A stretch of DNA of 64,000 bases from DATKZM01 sp035527975 (lineage in GTDB: Bacteria > Pseudomonadota > Alphaproteobacteria > JAPULJ01). Of the stretch, positions 42,001-48,797 are shown piece after piece (within the stretch, counting starts at the first letter, position 1; each line of letters starts with the position of its first letter). The stretch lies in NCBI GenBank assembly GCA_035527975.1, contig DATKZM010000085.1:62001-126000 (forward strand). Reading direction: 5' to 3'. The notes beneath the pieces were generated by a model. The model was not told where the DNA came from. It saw only the letters and a program-made list of their open reading frames with translations, and did not search any database. Made by a program: the position numbers and the translations under genes.

Positions 42001-42420
42001 GCACTCGTCCTGCTTGGGCCCGACCGCAGCCGGGAGGCCGAACTGCTACGCGCCGACATTCATTGGAAAGCCAACGCCTGGAAGGATGCCGCCGCCGCCT
42101 ATGGCCGCATTGCGGGCAGTATTCCGAACAACGCCACCGCGCTCGACGACGCCCAGTCGCGCACGATCCTCGCCTGGGCGGTGACCATGGCGCTCGGCGG
42201 TGACGGCGCGGGGCTGAAGGCCTTGCGCGCGCGGTTCGGCAAGGCGATGGCGAGCGGCCCATACCGCGCCACTTTCCAGGTGATCGCCAATGAGATCGAG
42301 GCCGGCGTGCCCGACTTCCAGAAGATCGCCGCCAAGGTCTCGGAGGTCGACGCTTATCAGGCCTTCATGACCGTCTACCGCAAGCGCATCGCCGCCGGGG
42401 GCCTGAAGGCCGTCAACTAG
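39067..42420 (+). CDS. Large exported beta-domain/TPR-like repeat protein in the motor operon
   Basis: From the ATG at 39067 the product has 1117 residues. A signal peptide (about 10-35) is followed by three related beta-rich, AMIN-like modules: IVIAWAKPVQANAATVGNRVVLIF (from about 50), LTFRWDSPVKYTVERVGGVVWLKF (from about 195), and LRLEWPRAVPAAVFRRGRYIWLVF (from about 340). Lysine/alanine/proline linkers join them, including tandem AKPRKLAKPRKPAKP. The rest (about 540-1117) is a helical TPR-like solenoid. AMIN modules often bind peptidoglycan or secretins, so a periplasmic scaffold around the motor is plausible; this is inference. It starts 31 bases after motE. Confidence 0.7.
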   Translation: MSLMMNLRRASQPIWVALTVSLAAIGSPAPAFGEAAQLVRAAPSAQGGRIVIAWAKPVQANAATVGNRVVLIFDRPFKASLSGIVKAMPKVVRRVDVSDDRRALTIVLQRPHRMRLTRRGRLVIIDLQRPGARIKSAAKKPRPTAPVKARQSAKPSQSAKPRKLAKPRKPAKPMPAATVNVQYQWKPTFQRLTFRWDSPVKYTVERVGGVVWLKFRRPGRIDMGALNRKLRGADIAVQAKPGSAMLEVFVRAPRSRAIRHNRVGNAVVFDVLGKTSPPPPMAKKPARDKMVAAKPPMKGAPVKPAPKPAVKDVPQDPPVDIVTAPPGPMISLSKSGGEAILRLEWPRAVPAAVFRRGRYIWLVFAAPASFDLSSIRTQLEDQVFTIEQMTAPQITVLRIGASAKTGVAVAKDGATWLVTLKGSPGKPRQAIAIEAQPEAAGGGRLLLKVANASRPLEIKDPSVGDIISVVPVTNPGLGVAAARRYAKFRLLATMQGMVVEGAADGVAVRSDPAAVTVTGYGDLNLSGVPGRRKPKKKAPKKVAGVFDFEKWRGGRASDFPAEFAVRKQLLQHAISMATKAKRNAHRMAMARFLFAHGYSADTLGVLRRIELTDAQLARTAEFRALRGASSFLMGQLKNAGRDLYHASLASSPEIALWRGAVAAHAGKWRAANREFLRAGPIIRRYPSRLRTRFGELAAEAAVIAGDLQRARGLIALVRTYRPPPREVERLDYLDAVIAAESGKHTQAVMIWTRLSKYATGRRVRIRALTARIERQLTYGTLDAKAAIEELETARYIWRGDATEYKVNELLGRVYVKDGQIVDGLDALERAGRIDPKLAKARRLRARMQREFLGLFLKRGSAKMPPLRALGVFHEFAHLMPAGPDGDKMITVLADRLVAVDLLGRASSLLEEQIKKRLSGTERAKVGARLALLRLLDKKPAAAIEALRTSDVGRMPPELARQRRRLRARALANVGQSANALVLLGPDRSREAELLRADIHWKANAWKDAAAAYGRIAGSIPNNATALDDAQSRTILAWAVTMALGGDGAGLKALRARFGKAMASGPYRATFQVIANEIEAGVPDFQKIAAKVSEVDAYQAFMTVYRKRIAAGGLKAVN

Positions 42421-42452
42421 TCAATCTGGCTGTCAGTTGGAAGAGGGGGCTG

Positions 42453-42508
42453 GGCCCCGGCGGCATGATTTTGCCGCGACGGCCCCGGCGGCATGATTTT
42501 GCCGCGAC
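42453..42508. repeat. Perfect 28-bp tandem duplication containing a hairpin
   Basis: Two identical 28-base units (42453-42480, 42481-42508) lie between the convergent 1117-residue gene and fliP. Each unit contains a GCGGC/GCCGC inverted repeat around an ATGATTTT loop. Tandem hairpins at a convergent junction could act as a bidirectional transcription block or an mRNA end-stabiliser. Confidence 0.75.
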
Positions 42509-42527
42509 GACAAAGTACTGCTACCGG

Positions 42528-43277
42528 CTATCCGCTGCCAAAGCTTCGCACCAGCGAGCCGGCGACCAGGAACCAGCCATCGACCAACACGAAAAATATC
42601 AGCTTGAATGGCAGCGATATCGTGACCGGCGGCAGCATCAGCATGCCCATCGACATCAGGATCGACGCGACCACCATGTCGATCACGAGGAACGGCACGA
42701 AGAGGAGGAAGCCGATCTCGAACGCCCGGCGCAGCTCGCTGATCATGAAGGCCGGGACCAGCGCGCGCAGCGGGGTGTCGTCGGCTGTTGCCGGCTTCAC
42801 ATCGGCCAGATCCATGAACAGTCCAAGATCGTTCTTGCGCACATGGGCGAGCATGAACGTGCGGATAGGTTTTATAGTGCGCTTGAAGGCCTCTTCCTGA
42901 GAGATTTCCTGCTTGATCAGCGGCGCCACGCCGGTCTTGTAGGCTTCCTCCACAACCGGGGCCATGATGAAGGCGGTGAGGAAGAGCGCGAGGCTGACCA
43001 GCACCGAGTTTGGCGGTGTCTGCTGCAGTCCCATCGCGCTGCGCAGGAAGGACAGCACCACCACGATCCGGGTGAACGATGTCACCATGATCAGGATGGA
43101 GGGCGCCAGGCTGAGCACCGTCAGCAGCGCCACGAGCTGGACGATGCGGCCGGTGGCGCTATTGCCCTGGCCCAGCTCGAGCGTGAAGCTTTCTGCACCC
43201 GCGGGAACCGTCCCGGCGAGCGTCACGACGGCCACCGCCGCCACGAGACCGCCGAGGAAACGCAACGGGCGGCTCAT
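42528..43277 (-). CDS. fliP: Flagellar type III export gate protein FliP
   Basis: FliP forms the core of the FliPQR export channel. The 249-residue precursor has a cleavable signal peptide (about 1-29), then TGRIVQLVALLTVLSLAPSILIMVTSFTRIVVVLSFLRSAMGLQQTPPNSVLVSLALFL, the most conserved part of the family, and EIGFLLFVPFLVIDMVVASILMSMGMLMLPPVTISLPFKLIFFVLVDGW. It overlaps fliO by four bases and is the last gene in this unit. Confidence 0.97.
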   Translation of the reverse strand: MSRPLRFLGGLVAAVAVVTLAGTVPAGAESFTLELGQGNSATGRIVQLVALLTVLSLAPSILIMVTSFTRIVVVLSFLRSAMGLQQTPPNSVLVSLALFLTAFIMAPVVEEAYKTGVAPLIKQEISQEEAFKRTIKPIRTFMLAHVRKNDLGLFMDLADVKPATADDTPLRALVPAFMISELRRAFEIGFLLFVPFLVIDMVVASILMSMGMLMLPPVTISLPFKLIFFVLVDGWFLVAGSLVRSFGSG

Positions 43278-43678
43278 GAGCGCGCTCCCTTGGATGCCGG
43301 GCTCGCCGCCGCCGTGCTGCCGGCCGTGCCTTTGTGATCCATCTTGGAGATGACCTGCGATTTGAAGCTTATCGAAGGGGCGCTGTCGTCGTTGGTGGCT
43401 GTATCGGCCGGGGCCGCTATGCCGGTTTCGATCACCGTCTCACTCGTGGCGCCCAGCAGCACCAGATGTTCGACCCCGTCCCGGCGGACCAGCACCAGCC
43501 GCCGTTTGCCGTCGACGGGGCTCACTTCAACGATCGAGAGGCGCCGGCGCGTCCCCTTGGTTCGGGCGATGCGTGTGCCGAGCCCAGCCTTCCGCGCCAG
43601 CCAGGCGACTATGCCGATCAGCGCCAGGACGAAAAGCAACGCCAGAGCGAAGCGCATATAGGTGCCGAGTTCCATCAA
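43274..43678 (-). CDS. fliO: Flagellar biosynthesis protein FliO
   Basis: FliO is a small membrane protein that helps FliP assemble. The 134-residue product has one N-terminal membrane segment (FALALLFVLALIGIVAWLARK) and the FliO core with RRLSIVEVSPVDGKRRLVLVRRDGVEHLVLLG. The C-terminal 40 residues are disordered. Its stop overlaps the fliP start (ATGA), the standard fliO-fliP arrangement. Confidence 0.92.
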   Translation of the reverse strand: MMELGTYMRFALALLFVLALIGIVAWLARKAGLGTRIARTKGTRRRLSIVEVSPVDGKRRLVLVRRDGVEHLVLLGATSETVIETGIAAPADTATNDDSAPSISFKSQVISKMDHKGTAGSTAAASPASKGARS

Positions 43679-43708
43679 ACGTCCCTGTGCGCGTGACCGA
43701 AAGCCACG

Positions 43709-44038
43709 CTATTTCCGTTGAACTTTCGTGGCCCGGTCGTAGGCCTTGCTGGCCTGCTCGCCCACGGCGATCGTTTTGAGACCTTTGGCGAGACCATCGC
43801 GCTGTCTGGTGAGCGCCTCGGTCAATTTGTTCAACTCGTCGATCAGTGTCACGATCGGTGGCTCCAAACTGCGGCGTTCCTGGGCCGGCAAGCATTCGAT
43901 CGCGCCGCAAATCGTCTCAACTCGACCTGACAGATCGGAAAGATCGAAGGGGTGGCCGACACCCAGCATGCGGCGCGCGGCATCGAGCTGGCTGGTCGTC
44001 GCATCGAGCGCGGAGCGAATTTCGGTGCTTGACTTCAT
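43709..44038 (-). CDS. Helical protein of unknown function in the fliO-fliP unit
   Basis: The 109-residue product is helical throughout and has no membrane segment. Its centre, CGAIECLPAQERRSLEPPIVTLIDELNKLTEALTRQRDGLAKGL, resembles FlgN-like or other small chaperone helices, but I cannot assign a family. It overlaps the flhB-like gene by four bases and lies 30 bases before fliO, so its function is very likely flagellar. An export chaperone or cofactor would fit. Confidence 0.7.
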   Translation of the reverse strand: MKSSTEIRSALDATTSQLDAARRMLGVGHPFDLSDLSGRVETICGAIECLPAQERRSLEPPIVTLIDELNKLTEALTRQRDGLAKGLKTIAVGEQASKAYDRATKVQRK

Positions 44039-44463
44039 GACGGGTCCTCCTCTGCGCGTACAGCAGCCACTTCGGCGAGTTTGCCGTTCGCCCGATAGAG
44101 ATAACCGAGGATCTCGGCGACCGCTGTGAAGGCTTCGGCCGGGATCTCCTTGTCGAGATCGACCGCCTGCAACAGAGTCGCCAGGTCGGCATTTTTCTCG
44201 ATTGCGATGCCGTTGGCGCGGGCAATGTCGATGATCGATTGCGCGACCGGGCCGCCGCCCTTGGCGATGACACGCGGCGCATGGTCGCCTCTGGGATTGT
44301 AGGCAAGCGCCACGGCGACATCCGCGTCCGGCCTGGCTTTGGCCGGATTGCGGGTGTTGGGCGAGGTGTTCTGCGCGTCTGAACTGTCGTCGGGCCTGGA
44401 CATTGGGCTCGCAAATGGGTTCGGAACGGGGCCGGTTTCGGGAAGCGTTGAATTCGCGATCAT
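44035..44463 (-). CDS. Short FlhB C-terminal-domain-like protein (FhlB type)
   Basis: The 142-residue protein contains only the cytoplasmic C-terminal part of the export switch FlhB: AVALAYNPRGDHAPRVIAKGGGPVAQSIIDIARANGIAIEKNADLATLLQAVDLDKEIPAEAFTAVAEILGYLYR is the conserved block, here described rather than quoted whole: residues about 50-125. It lacks the four membrane segments and the NPTH self-cleavage site. In Salmonella a FlhB-C fragment can partly replace the cleaved domain. A disordered Pro/Asn-rich N-terminus of 45 residues precedes it. If the CtrA-like box at 44480 sets the start point, the ATG at 44403 may be the real start. Confidence 0.82.
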   Translation of the reverse strand: MIANSTLPETGPVPNPFASPMSRPDDSSDAQNTSPNTRNPAKARPDADVAVALAYNPRGDHAPRVIAKGGGPVAQSIIDIARANGIAIEKNADLATLLQAVDLDKEIPAEAFTAVAEILGYLYRANGKLAEVAAVRAEEDPS

Positions 44464-44479
44464 CGTGCCGCTGCTATGG

Positions 44480-44494
44480 TTAACAATTGACTAA
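44480..44494 (-). promoter_or_regulatory. CtrA-like box upstream of the flhB-like/fliO/fliP unit
   Basis: On the minus strand, TTAG-TCAATTG-TTAACC is one base away from TTAA-N7-TTAACC (the core 15 bases are annotated). It ends only 17 bases before the first ATG. For an activator over -35, transcription would begin inside the annotated frame, so either the later ATG at 44403 is used or binding represses. Confidence 0.45.
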
Positions 44495-44579
44495 GCCCGT
44501 TCGCGCCGGCGCCTCGGCGTCGAGATGATTTGTCCGTCCTTTTAGGATAGGGTGGATGGACGGTGCCGGGCCGTTTCAC

Positions 44580-44608
44580 TTTCAAGCGGGCTTGCACCGT
44601 CCTATATT
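44580..44608 (+). promoter_or_regulatory. Possible sigma70-type promoter of the first kinase gene
   Basis: TTTCAA, a 17-base spacer and TATATT lie about 115 bases upstream of the preferred kinase start. The -10 is good, the -35 weak. Confidence 0.35.
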
Positions 44609-44722
44609 GCGGACGGCAACCGAGGCGATGCTCGGGTCGTGTCGTATATGCCGTCCGGTCAAAATTGGCAGGTCGGCATTCTTGCCGGGGCGATGAAAGC
44701 CAAATCAGCAGGTGGAACGCCG

Positions 44723-46600
44723 ATGTCCGACGACCACGCCTTAGCGCTGCCGAAGGGCTTTATCCTCAAGGAATATCAGATCGAGAGAGTGCTGGGCCAT
44801 GGCGGTTTCGGCATCACCTATCTGGCTGCCGAAACCAATCTGAAGCGCCACGTCGCGATCAAGGAGTATCTACCGGTCGAGTTTGCCGTCCGCGACAGCG
44901 ACACCACGGTCAAGCCGCGATCGAGCGCGGATAAGGAAGACTACGAGTGGGGACTTGAGCGCTTCGTCCAGGAGGCGGGCACGCTGGCGGTGTTCCGGCA
45001 TCCCGCGATCGTCTCGGTCTTTCGTTATTTCGAGGATCACGGCACCGCCTACATGGTGATGGAGTATGAGGAGGGGGAAAGCTTCGCCGTGGCGATGCGC
45101 GAGCGGCGCGGGAAGTTCACCGAAGAAGAGCTCCGCTTCCTGCTGATGCCGCTACTCGAGGGGCTCGCCGTGGTCCACAAGTCGGGCTATCTCCACCGCG
45201 ACATCAAGCCGGGCAATATCTATATCCGCACGGACGGCTCGCCGGTGCTGCTCGACTTCGGCGCGGCCCGCCACGCCATCGGCAACAAGAGCAAGAACCT
45301 CACCAGCATCGTGACGCCTGGATACGCGCCGATGGAGCAGTATTTCTCCGATGGCAACCAGGGCCCCTGGACAGATATCTACGCGCTTGCGGGCATTCTC
45401 TACCAGGCGGTGACGGGCGACATCCCGCCAGAAGCGCCGGCGCGCATCAAAAGGGATCCCTTCACGGCGCTTCGCAATTCGGCGCATGCCAAACGGTTCA
45501 GCGAGCCCTTCCTGGCCGCGATCGACTGCGCGCTTGAGGTCGACGAGGAGGCGCGGCCGCAAAGCGTCACCGAATGGAAGGCGATCTTCGACGGTGAAGC
45601 CGTCCCGCCCGCGCCTCCGGTTGAGGCGCCGACGGCGGCATTGCGTCCGGCGGCCGGCGCCACGGTCATGCCCGGCCGGGTCTCCCAGCGCGGTGCACCG
45701 CCGCCGCCGCTAGCCACGGTCGCGGTCGGCGCCACCGGAGGCAAGAAACGTATCAGCCCGTTGGTCTGGGCGGGCGCGGGCGTGCTTGGCCTTCTGGTCG
45801 TTGGCGCCGGGGTGGTCGCAGCGGTAAAGCCGGAGCTTTTTGGCGGCGGAACGCAAATCATCGGCGACGGCACGACCGGCGCCGGTGCTGGAACCACGGG
45901 CAGCGCCGGCACGACCGGAAACCAAAGCGGCGAAGAGGCGCGGCGCCGCGCCGAGGAATTGCGCCGTCAACAGGAAGAAGCAAGAAAGGCCCAGGAAGAA
46001 GCGCGAAGGTCCCAGGAAGAAAACCGCAAAGCCCGCGAGGAAGCTCAACGCAGGGCCCGGGAAGAGGCTCGGCGCAAGGCGGAAGCCGAAGCGCGCCGCA
46101 AGGCTGAAGAGCAAGCCCGCAAGAACAATTCTGAAGAGCGCCGCAAGGCAGGAGAAGCCGAGCGCAAGCGGCTCGCAGAAGAGCGCCGCAAGGCTGCCGA
46201 AACCCGCCGCACGGCAGCCGAAGAGGCGCGCCGCAAGGCGGCCGAGGAAGCCAGGCGCAAGCGCGAAGCCGAGCGCAAGCGCCAGCTCGCGTTGGGCCGC
46301 ACCGGCCAGCGATGCGGATCCGGCGTGCCGGCGCTGCAGGGGCGTTTCGGGCGCGGCGACTGCGCCAAGATCACCCGGGCGTTCGCTTTCGCCCTTTTGA
46401 ACCCGCAGCCTGGCGTGGCGATCAACTGGTCGAACCCCGCCATCGGACATCGCGGCACCGTGCTGGCATACCAGTCGTATCAAGGCCGCGGCGGCAGCTT
46501 ATGCCGGCCGTTCCGGCAAATAATGGTCGCCGAGGGCCGCACGCTCGCCGGAAATGGGGCGGCGTGCCTGATCCGGGGCCGCTGGACCATTGTCCGGTGA
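44723..46600 (+). CDS. Transmembrane Ser/Thr kinase with a 17-kDa surface-antigen-like C-terminal domain
   Basis: The 626-residue Hanks-type kinase shows VLGHGGFGITYL (23-34), Lys47 in VAIKEYL, HRDIKPGN (catalytic Asp160), DFG at 178-180 and GYAPMEQ in the activation segment. A membrane helix at about 345-367 is followed by a charged Glu/Arg/Lys/Ala coiled-coil (400-525). The last 100 residues, with ALLNPQPGVAINWSNP, GHRGTVLAYQSYQ, CRPFRQIMVAEGRTLAGNGAAC and WTIV, strongly resemble the C-terminal module of Rickettsia-type 17-kDa surface antigens. The kinase would be cytoplasmic and the antigen module periplasmic. Start: ATG with AGGTGG 7 bases upstream; 44693 is an alternative. Confidence 0.9.
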   Translation: MSDDHALALPKGFILKEYQIERVLGHGGFGITYLAAETNLKRHVAIKEYLPVEFAVRDSDTTVKPRSSADKEDYEWGLERFVQEAGTLAVFRHPAIVSVFRYFEDHGTAYMVMEYEEGESFAVAMRERRGKFTEEELRFLLMPLLEGLAVVHKSGYLHRDIKPGNIYIRTDGSPVLLDFGAARHAIGNKSKNLTSIVTPGYAPMEQYFSDGNQGPWTDIYALAGILYQAVTGDIPPEAPARIKRDPFTALRNSAHAKRFSEPFLAAIDCALEVDEEARPQSVTEWKAIFDGEAVPPAPPVEAPTAALRPAAGATVMPGRVSQRGAPPPPLATVAVGATGGKKRISPLVWAGAGVLGLLVVGAGVVAAVKPELFGGGTQIIGDGTTGAGAGTTGSAGTTGNQSGEEARRRAEELRRQQEEARKAQEEARRSQEENRKAREEAQRRAREEARRKAEAEARRKAEEQARKNNSEERRKAGEAERKRLAEERRKAAETRRTAAEEARRKAAEEARRKREAERKRQLALGRTGQRCGSGVPALQGRFGRGDCAKITRAFAFALLNPQPGVAINWSNPAIGHRGTVLAYQSYQGRGGSLCRPFRQIMVAEGRTLAGNGAACLIRGRWTIVR

Positions 46601-46652
46601 GCGTGGGTCCGGTGAGCGTGGGTCCGATGAGCGCATGACATGAGCGCATGAC
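46596..46652. repeat. Two adjacent tandem duplications at the kinase stop codon
   Basis: A 15-base unit, GGTGAGCGTGGGTCC, occurs twice (46596-46610, 46611-46625), and its first copy contains the kinase stop. One base later a 13-base unit, ATGAGCGCATGAC, occurs twice (46627-46639, 46640-46652). Slipped-strand duplication is the simplest origin. Confidence 0.8.
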
Positions 46653-46781
46653 ATATGCAGGCAAGACGTATTCGCGCAAATTCGATGAGCGTCGTCGACC
46701 AGTGAGGGCGGGCGGCATCCGCCGCGCATGTTCGGGGGGCACGGTGGCCGGGCTCGAGGTCATGAGCCGAATGAAGCGCAG

Positions 46782-48236
46782 ATGATCGTCGCGGACGTGA
46801 TGGGCGGAGCGTCTGGTGATGCAGGCCGCGCCGCCAGCCTTGCCGCCGATGTCGTATGCAGGGGCGCCGCGATGGCAGCCGCCGCGCTCGTCGCCATCGC
46901 GGCTGCTTGCGGCGGCGTCCGCGCGGAAGTCACGACGGCCCGGTCCGGACAGATCACGCTGCGTGCGACCCAGGCCACGCCGCTGCGCTTGCAGCTCGAT
47001 ATCCACGCACCGCCGCCGGCCAGGATCGCTTCGGTGGCGGGCAGCCTCGGCGGAACCGCGCTCGTGGCCCCGAGCCTTGTTGAATATCCGGCAGCCGGCC
47101 AGCTGACAGCAATCTATATCCTGATCGATACCAGCGATCCGGCTCGCAGGCGCGCTGTGGCGCGCAAGATCCGGCACATCCGCCAAATGATGACGTTGGC
47201 CAAACCGCATCATCGCTTTGGCCTGGCGCGGTTCGACCAGCAGCTCCGCGTATTGGTGCCGCTTGGCGCCGGCCCGAAAGCGGTCGAGGCTGCGCTCGCG
47301 AATGTGAAGGCGGACGGGCTGCGAACCTATTTCTTTGAGGCTGCCATCGAGGCCTCGCGCCAGCTCGGCGCCTTTCAGGCTGACCGCCGCGCGCTATTCA
47401 TCCTCTCCGACGGCAAGATCGAGGACGTGAAGACGGCCTATGATGTGCGGGCCCTTGTCGCCGCCGCACGCCGGGCCAGTGTGCGTGTCTATGGTATGGG
47501 CTATTCGGGCAGCGCGGTGGAGCCGCGCGAGTTCCAGAACCTGCGCGTGCCCAGCAAGGAGACCGGCGGGCGGTTCGTCAAAACCAACGCCCGCTTCGAT
47601 CTGCCGGCCGATTTTCTTGCCTCGCCCTTCGCCGCGCTCGGTGGCGGTGGCCGCACGGTGCTCGATCTGACGCCCGCCCGTTCGGCCGGCTTGGGCGGAC
47701 CGGCCAATGCGCGCATCACGGTGGCGCTCGACGGTGGGCAGACGCTCGTCGCGACCGTGCCGGTATTGCTGCCCACCCTGCCGTTGGGCGGGTTTCTCCA
47801 AAAGGCCAAGCAGCCGCGCTATCTGCCCTATACGATCGGCGGCGGGGTGGCTGTGCTGGTGGTGCTTGCGCTGCTCTTTCGCTGGTTCGTGCGGCTGCGT
47901 CGGCGGCTGCGCGAGGCGCGCGAGGCAATCTTGCCTGCGGCGATCGCGGTGCTGGAGTTTGTCGGCGAGACCGGGTCGAAATTCGAGATGGTCAAGCGCT
48001 CGATCAGCATCGGGCGCCGCAAGGACAACGATCTTGCCCTCGGCAATGGCAGCGTGTCCGGATATCACGCGACGATCCACCGCAAGAGCGACGGCTCATT
48101 CATCATCACCGATCGTGACTCGGAGAATGGCGTCGCGATCAACGATGAGGAGGTCAAGATCGCCGAACTCAAAGACGGTGATGAAGTTGACCTGGGCGAG
48201 GTTCGATTTCGCTTCAGCCTGACCGGGGCGACCTGA
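46782..48236 (+). CDS. VWA-transmembrane-FHA protein
   Basis: The 484-residue product (start uncertain; ATGs at 46728 and 46800 are alternatives) has a signal-like segment (about 26-47, cleavage near VRA) and a von Willebrand A domain (111-280) with the MIDAS-like IYILIDTSDP and FILSDGKI. The third MIDAS position is Pro rather than Ser, so metal binding is doubtful. A membrane helix spans 348-370 and an FHA domain 400-480, with ISIGRRKDND, SVSGYHATIH and DSENGVAINDE. Predicted topology puts VWA in the periplasm and FHA in the cytoplasm, able to read a phospho-threonine made by the kinase. Confidence 0.85.
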   Translation: MIVADVMGGASGDAGRAASLAADVVCRGAAMAAAALVAIAAACGGVRAEVTTARSGQITLRATQATPLRLQLDIHAPPPARIASVAGSLGGTALVAPSLVEYPAAGQLTAIYILIDTSDPARRRAVARKIRHIRQMMTLAKPHHRFGLARFDQQLRVLVPLGAGPKAVEAALANVKADGLRTYFFEAAIEASRQLGAFQADRRALFILSDGKIEDVKTAYDVRALVAAARRASVRVYGMGYSGSAVEPREFQNLRVPSKETGGRFVKTNARFDLPADFLASPFAALGGGGRTVLDLTPARSAGLGGPANARITVALDGGQTLVATVPVLLPTLPLGGFLQKAKQPRYLPYTIGGGVAVLVVLALLFRWFVRLRRRLREAREAILPAAIAVLEFVGETGSKFEMVKRSISIGRRKDNDLALGNGSVSGYHATIHRKSDGSFIITDRDSENGVAINDEEVKIAELKDGDEVDLGEVRFRFSLTGAT

Positions 48237-48275
48237 ATGCGGCCTGGCCGGAAAGGGTTTGGTCGCTCTGGCGTG

Positions 48276-48304
48276 TTGACGGGATTCCGGTGGGACCGTA
48301 GTTT
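48276..48304 (+). promoter_or_regulatory. Possible sigma70-type promoter of the FHA/TolQ/PP2C genes
   Basis: TTGACG, a 17-base spacer and TAGTTT lie in the 153-base gap after the VWA-FHA gene and about 85 bases before the next ATG. It could give the four downstream genes separate transcription. Confidence 0.4.
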
Positions 48305-48389
48305 CGGTGAAACCGTGGGCCGGCACACCGCCGCGTGCCAGGACCGCCAGCCGCGAACGCGGCTGACCGACGATCATCGAGGCTGATGA

Positions 48390-48797
48390 ATGAAAGCTTG
48401 GACTATCGGTAGGAGCAGAACCGCCGACATCATCATCGGCCCCGATCAAAACAGCGTCTCGCGTGAGCACGCCGAGCTCGTCGAGACGGACGAGGGCCGC
48501 TACTATTTGACCGATTGCGACAGCCGCTTTGGCACCTACGTCATGGAACCGGGCGGCAACTGGAAGCGATTCCGGCAAACCTACGTCCAAAAGCGCGATC
48601 AGGTTCGGCTCGGCGAATATGAGGTTACCGTGGCTGAGCTATTGACGCTGGTTCCCGACGATTCCGAGCCGCGCCCAGTGCCGCAATATGTCTTCGTCTC
48701 GGACAAGGAAACCGCCCGCGACAGCGATATCTCCGAGCTACCGCACGGGCCGGTCGAACGCGACCCCGCCACCGGCAAGATTATCCGGAGGTCCTGA
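48390..48797 (+). CDS. Small FHA-domain protein
   Basis: The 135-residue protein is one FHA domain (residues 1-85) plus a polar tail. Phosphopeptide-contact features are visible: WTIGRSRTADI (Gly7, Arg8), NSVSREHAEL (Ser24, Arg25, His27) and DSRFGTYV, where the usual Asn of the NGT motif is Phe. It has no membrane segment. It ends where the TolQ-like gene begins (one-base overlap), suggesting coupled translation and physical association. Confidence 0.85.
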   Translation: MKAWTIGRSRTADIIIGPDQNSVSREHAELVETDEGRYYLTDCDSRFGTYVMEPGGNWKRFRQTYVQKRDQVRLGEYEVTVAELLTLVPDDSEPRPVPQYVFVSDKETARDSDISELPHGPVERDPATGKIIRRS

